Positions 6,328-9,283 of a stretch of DNA of 9,283 nucleotides are shown piece by piece. Origin of the DNA: Bacillota bacterium. GTDB taxonomy: Bacteria > Bacillota_E > JAJZYS01 > JAILZS01. Position 1 is the first letter of the stretch; every line of letters begins with the position of its first letter. The stretch covers positions 1 to 9,283 of the forward strand of contig JAKASY010000043.1 of the NCBI GenBank assembly GCA_021817625.1. The letters run 5' to 3'. The position numbers and the translations under genes were made by a program. The notes under the pieces are model-generated. The model saw nothing but the letters and a program-made list of their open reading frames with translations. It made no database searches and was not told where the DNA came from.

Positions 6328-7809
6328 TTAGGGAGCAATCGTCACGAGGTCCTGGATGAGACTGGTCACATCGGGCGACCCGAAGCCATTGTATTTCCCG
6401 AAGCTCGCGGCGCTGTATGGCGACTGATCAAGATAGGGTGGCAGTGCCAGGTTCCGGTCCTGCCCGAGCGTGTAGAGCGCGGCAGGGGCGGGTGGGGGTG
6501 CCGGCTTGCCGGTAACGCGTATGTGCCAGTTCTGCGCGAGAGCCCATACGGCGGCCCACAGGGGTGCGGCGAGGCTGGTGCCGCCGGCGATCGTCACGCG
6601 TCCGCGCACGATCACGAGGGCGTTCGATGCCACCATGCTCACGTCGGGGATGTAGCGGTTGGTCGGCCGTCCAAGGCCGAGGCCTTCCCATTCCGTCGTC
6701 TGCCAGGTCGGCACGCTCGTGTTGTCCGTGTAGCCCCACGCGCCCGCCCACAGCACACCCTGCGTGGTGCCGCTGTTCCAGTAGCTCTCGCGCCCGTTGT
6801 TCCACTGCGTGCCGCCGACCGCCACCACGTAGTCGTTGCCGGCCGGCCACGAGAAGTGTCCGAAGGCGTTGCTCGTCGTCGGCGTGACGCCGCCGTGGTC
6901 GCCGGCGGCGGCGAACACGGCCAGGCCCTCCTGGGTCGCGGTGGCGACCGTGACGTCGTTGAACAGCTCGACGCGGCGCAGATAGGCCTCCGAGTTGTTC
7001 ACGAAGTCAGGCTGGACGACCGAAGTGGAGAACGACAGATCGCCGTGCTCGGCGGCGGCTTCGATGGCCGCGGCGATGGACTGGATGGTCGGCTTGCGGT
7101 AGAGGTAGACGACCAGGCGGGCGTCTGGTGCCATGGCGTGCGCCCACTCCACGTCCATTGTTGCCTCGCTCTGGTACGCGCCTCCGACTTGGCCGGGGCT
7201 GCCCTGCGGTGCGACCGTCTGGAGGTGGACGGGCGGCAGACCGAAGTCCTGGTCGAAGGCGCTCAGGTCCTGCGGGCGCACGGCGCTCAGCTCGTAAAGG
7301 GCGATCGTCTGCCCCTGGCCCATGTCGCTGCGGGCGAAGGTCCAGAGGACATCCTGCCGGTCGTAGAGCACGAACGGCGTAATGATCTGGTCCTTCGCCA
7401 GGAGCTGTGCGAGCTGGCCGCTGCCGCACACGCTGACAGGCTCCGCGCTCAGGTAGTCGACGATGTTGCCGAACACGCCCTTCACATCGGCGGCCAGCGT
7501 GTAGGTGCCCGGCGCGAGGGTCTTGGGTAGGCGCATGTCGATGCTCGTGCCCTGGGCGTCGAGGAGAGGGTAGACGATGTGTCCCTGGGCGTCGTCCAGA
7601 GACCAGAGCACCGGTGCGGGGCTCGTCGTGGCAACGCTCGCCTCCAGGCGCTGGCCGAGGCAGACGGTGCGCCGCACGAGGCGCACCGCGCCCCCGTATG
7701 TGGTCAGGGAGGCGCCCGCCGCCCGCGGCGGCGCCGCCATCCAGACGCTTGCGAGGCCCAAGCCGATGAGGGCCGCCGTCGTGGCGGCGATGCCACCTCG
7801 TCTCGCCAT
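6328..7809 (-). CDS. secreted sedolisin-family (S53) serine-carboxyl peptidase
   Basis: A 493-residue exported peptidase. ATG 7809 is preferred over ATG 7839: MARRGG begins a typical signal peptide (hydrophobic core about 8-24, AGA|S cleavage near 33), and AGGAG lies 11 nt upstream, whereas 7839 has no ribosome site. Residues 34-135 look like a beta-sandwich (CLGQRLEASV, LAPGTYTLAADVKG) with two Cys (50 and 128), in place of the usual long propeptide. The S53 domain (about 140-493) opens with GQGQTIALYELS. It has E215 and D219 in SEATMDVEWAHAMAPDA, D304 in AAAGDHGGV, and Ser412 in GGTSLAAPLWAA: the complete Glu-Asp-Asp-Ser set. The C-terminal calcium loop is diverged: GFGSPDV remains but the expected FxDIT and WDxxTG acidic ligands are not evident. 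Sedolisins usually work at acidic pH on extracellular proteins. It probably shares an operon with the exported protein 71 nt upstream. Function is strongly supported; calcium binding is doubtful. Confidence 0.9.
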   Translation of the reverse strand: MARRGGIAATTAALIGLGLASVWMAAPPRAAGASLTTYGGAVRLVRRTVCLGQRLEASVATTSPAPVLWSLDDAQGHIVYPLLDAQGTSIDMRLPKTLAPGTYTLAADVKGVFGNIVDYLSAEPVSVCGSGQLAQLLAKDQIITPFVLYDRQDVLWTFARSDMGQGQTIALYELSAVRPQDLSAFDQDFGLPPVHLQTVAPQGSPGQVGGAYQSEATMDVEWAHAMAPDARLVVYLYRKPTIQSIAAAIEAAAEHGDLSFSTSVVQPDFVNNSEAYLRRVELFNDVTVATATQEGLAVFAAAGDHGGVTPTTSNAFGHFSWPAGNDYVVAVGGTQWNNGRESYWNSGTTQGVLWAGAWGYTDNTSVPTWQTTEWEGLGLGRPTNRYIPDVSMVASNALVIVRGRVTIAGGTSLAAPLWAAVWALAQNWHIRVTGKPAPPPAPAALYTLGQDRNLALPPYLDQSPYSAASFGKYNGFGSPDVTSLIQDLVTIAP

Positions 7810-7880
7810 CTTCCACCCGGCTCCTCTCGCAGGCTCCATGGTCGCTGGGGGCCGAGCCGGGGGGACGGCGGCACGGTGGC

Positions 7881-8597
7881 CTACGTGCAGCCTTGGGCGT
7901 GGGCCTTCGTGTCGACGTTCGCCGCCGCTCGGTTGATCGAGGTGGCCTGCGTCATCAGCGCCTTGTTGCGCCGCGCCAGGGTATCTGGCAGGAGCCTGGT
8001 TGCCTTGATGAGCGCGCCCACGACCTTCACCAGATCCTTGACGTTGTCCTTGCCGTACAGGTTCACGGGGATCTTGGGCATCTTGTGACCCCGGTTCTGC
8101 TCGATGGCGGCCATCAGGTTGGCGATGTCGCCGGAAAGCCGGATCACCTCCACGCCCAGGGTCTCAAGGTCGGCGTTGTACACGGCGGCAGCCCCGACGA
8201 ACGCGCTGCTGTCCTGCTGCACCCTGTAGAAGGCCGCCTGTTCCACGCCATAGGCCTGATCGATGCTCTGCACCTCGGTGCAGAGCGGCGGACTGCTGAG
8301 CGGCAGCGAGGCCTCCGCCTGCTCCTGAGCCCGCTGCGCGGTGATGTCCGCTGCCTCTGTGGCCAGATCCCGCGTCAGGCTCGCCCGGTCGGTCGCCGCC
8401 TTGGTCAGGCTCTGGTGGATCTCCCGCACGTCCTGCTCGATCGGCACCGCCGCAGCCAACATGGCCTCGGCGGCAGGGCTCTGCGCCGTCTGGCCCGCGG
8501 CCAGGGTCACAGCGCCTGGACCCGCCGGGACGAAGAGCGCGATCGCGAGGATCGCTCCGCTGAGCATCGCCTGCCGCTTGCCTCGCGCGTGCGTCAT
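7881..8597 (-). CDS. small exported helical protein of unknown function
   Basis: A 238-residue protein I do not recognise. ATG 8597 is preferred: AGGTGG lies 8 nt upstream and the protein then starts with a clean signal peptide (THARGKRQ, hydrophobic 11-33, cleavage near 34-38). The frame also opens from GTG 8654 but the added residues look like leader. The mature part is mostly helical and rich in Ala, Gln, Asp and Glu: a likely coiled-coil stretch at about 52-95 (DVREIHQSLTKAATDRASLT), a PLC segment at 104-106, a second helical block at 112-170, then HKMPKIPVNLYGKDNVKDLV and a basic helix at 195-225. Two Cys, 106 and 237, could pair outside the cell. No lipobox or membrane anchor is seen after the signal. 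It lies 71 nt upstream of the sedolisin in the same direction, which suggests a joint operon and perhaps a role as substrate, inhibitor or partner; that is inference. Confidence 0.8.
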   Translation of the reverse strand: MTHARGKRQAMLSGAILAIALFVPAGPGAVTLAAGQTAQSPAAEAMLAAAVPIEQDVREIHQSLTKAATDRASLTRDLATEAADITAQRAQEQAEASLPLSSPPLCTEVQSIDQAYGVEQAAFYRVQQDSSAFVGAAAVYNADLETLGVEVIRLSGDIANLMAAIEQNRGHKMPKIPVNLYGKDNVKDLVKVVGALIKATRLLPDTLARRNKALMTQATSINRAAANVDTKAHAQGCT

Positions 8598-8799
8598 GTT
8601 GGCGCCACCTGTCCTTCCTGCCCGCGAGGCCGTCCCGCCGGCTGCCGCAACCACCCCTATTTAGCGACCCTGCGCCGTGTGAGTGAAGGAGGTGTGCGTC
8701 GATCCCGGCGCACGTTTGCGTGGCTGAGTGGCGTCAAAGGGTAGGCGACACTCAGGGTGTGGGCCCCGCCGCGGACCACCATCGCGATGGGCGAGTCTG

Positions 8800-9283
8800 A
8801 CGCGTGGGCCGCTGCCATCAAGAAGCTGCGGCGCCGCCACGCCCTCTGCGGCGGCCCCGGCGGGCGCGCGAGCCAGCACCGGCGGCCTGCTGACCAGGGC
8901 GATCACGGCCGAGGCCGCGGGGAGCAGGAGGGAGAACGTGAGGATCTGCTGGTAGCCACGGAACAGCCGGAACACCCGGCCGAACAGGCTCGGCCCCACC
9001 GCGGTGCCGACCATCATGAACGCAGCGTCACCGGCCCCTGCGCGAAGCTGTTCGCGAGGCACGCAAGCGCGAACAGGACGGTGCTGCCGACACAGGACAG
9101 CCGATAGCCGATGCGGTCGATCTGTGGGCCGGCCAGGAGCGTCAGGGACCCGGACAGCATGGTCGCGATCGAGAACAGCGTGCTGGCCGCGGCCCGGCTG
9201 AGGTCGAACTGGGCGATGTATACGCTTATGAACTCGGCGATCGAGTACGACTGTCCGGGACCGGACAGGCAAAAGCCAAGTCC
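8800..9283 (-). pseudogene. broken MFS transporter: ends present, middle deleted, frames shifted
   Basis: Reading in from the right edge, the frame beginning at 9283 gives an MFS N-terminus: GPGQSYSIAEFISVYIAQFD, a second helix with STLFSIATMLSGSLTLLAG, the loop motif PQIDRIGYR (G-x-x-x-D-R-x-G-x-R type), and a third helix with VGSTVLFALACLANSF. It stops at TGA 9014-9016. From about 9036 another frame continues with AFMMVGTAVGPSLFGRVFRL, then GYQQILTFSLLLPAA and VIALVSRPP, which look like the last two helices and tail of the same transporter type (oxalate/formate-antiporter-like). Together only about 150 residues are seen instead of about 400, so helices 4-10 seem to be missing and the joint is out of frame. 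No stop occurs at the expected C-terminus; that frame runs on to 8661. The left limit here is approximate. The very N-terminus is beyond the window. Confidence 0.65.

Noticed and set aside
6130..7530. Plus-strand 466-codon open frame over the sedolisin gene
   Set aside because: The minus strand encodes a complete S53 peptidase here; the plus frame has no recognisable motif and unnatural composition.
8658..8687. Possible minus-strand promoter TTCACT / TAAATA upstream of the exported protein
   Set aside because: Only about half of the -10 positions match and the spacer is 18 nt; too weak to list, though an A/T-rich patch is present.
7893..8744. Plus-strand open frame opposite the exported helical protein
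   Set aside because: Rich in Arg, His and Gly with no family signal, whereas the minus strand has a ribosome site, signal peptide and coherent helical pattern.
8658..8818. Small minus-strand open frame of about 53 codons starting at ATG 8818
   Set aside because: No ribosome site of note and no recognisable motif; it overlaps the decayed tail of the MFS pseudogene.

Overview
The window is bacterial, very rich in G+C, with tightly packed genes, frequent 4-nt or 8-nt overlaps between neighbours, GTG/TTG starts and strong third-position G/C bias. Three things together suggest a Gram-positive-like or deep-branching soil lineage such as Actinomycetota or Chloroflexota: a NarL-type histidine kinase with several membrane spans, a possible leaderless start behind a TANNNT-type -10 box, and a secreted sedolisin. 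No rRNA, tRNA or lineage-specific gene is present, so the assignment is weak. I see no CRISPR array, transposase or prophage gene.

Left block (2-3725, + strand). The block opens with the 3' part of an MFS exporter cut by the window edge. Its stop overlaps the start of an unusual protein that joins an NTF2/SnoaL-like domain to four membrane helices. After 60 nt comes a two-component pair, a HisKA_3/NarL-type sensor kinase and a LuxR-HTH response regulator, whose ends overlap by 4 nt. The kinase appears to have its own promoter, possibly giving a leaderless mRNA.

Middle block (3807-5999), visibly poorer in G+C from about 4430. A sulfotransferase-family gene (+) carries a one-base frameshift just after its P-loop segment. 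Facing it are two toxin-antitoxin modules arranged back to back around a 209-bp intergenic region. The minus-strand module is a Phd/YefM-like antitoxin with a PIN-domain toxin. The plus-strand module is an AbrB/MazE-like antitoxin with a second PIN-domain toxin. A perfect 7-bp-arm inverted repeat overlaps the probable promoter of the plus-strand module and looks like its autoregulatory operator. The minus-strand toxin has lost its normal stop and reads on, antisense, across the sulfotransferase. An imperfect direct repeat lies at this junction.

Right block (6328-9283, - strand). A small exported helical protein of unknown function is followed in the same direction by an exported sedolisin (S53) peptidase with a complete Glu-Asp-Asp-Ser active-site set. 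The peptidase has a compact beta-type domain where a long propeptide is usual. The two probably form an operon. At the right edge is a wrecked MFS transporter gene: its first three helices and last two are recognisable but lie in different frames, and the middle is missing. Nucleotides 6000-6327 hold no recognisable gene.
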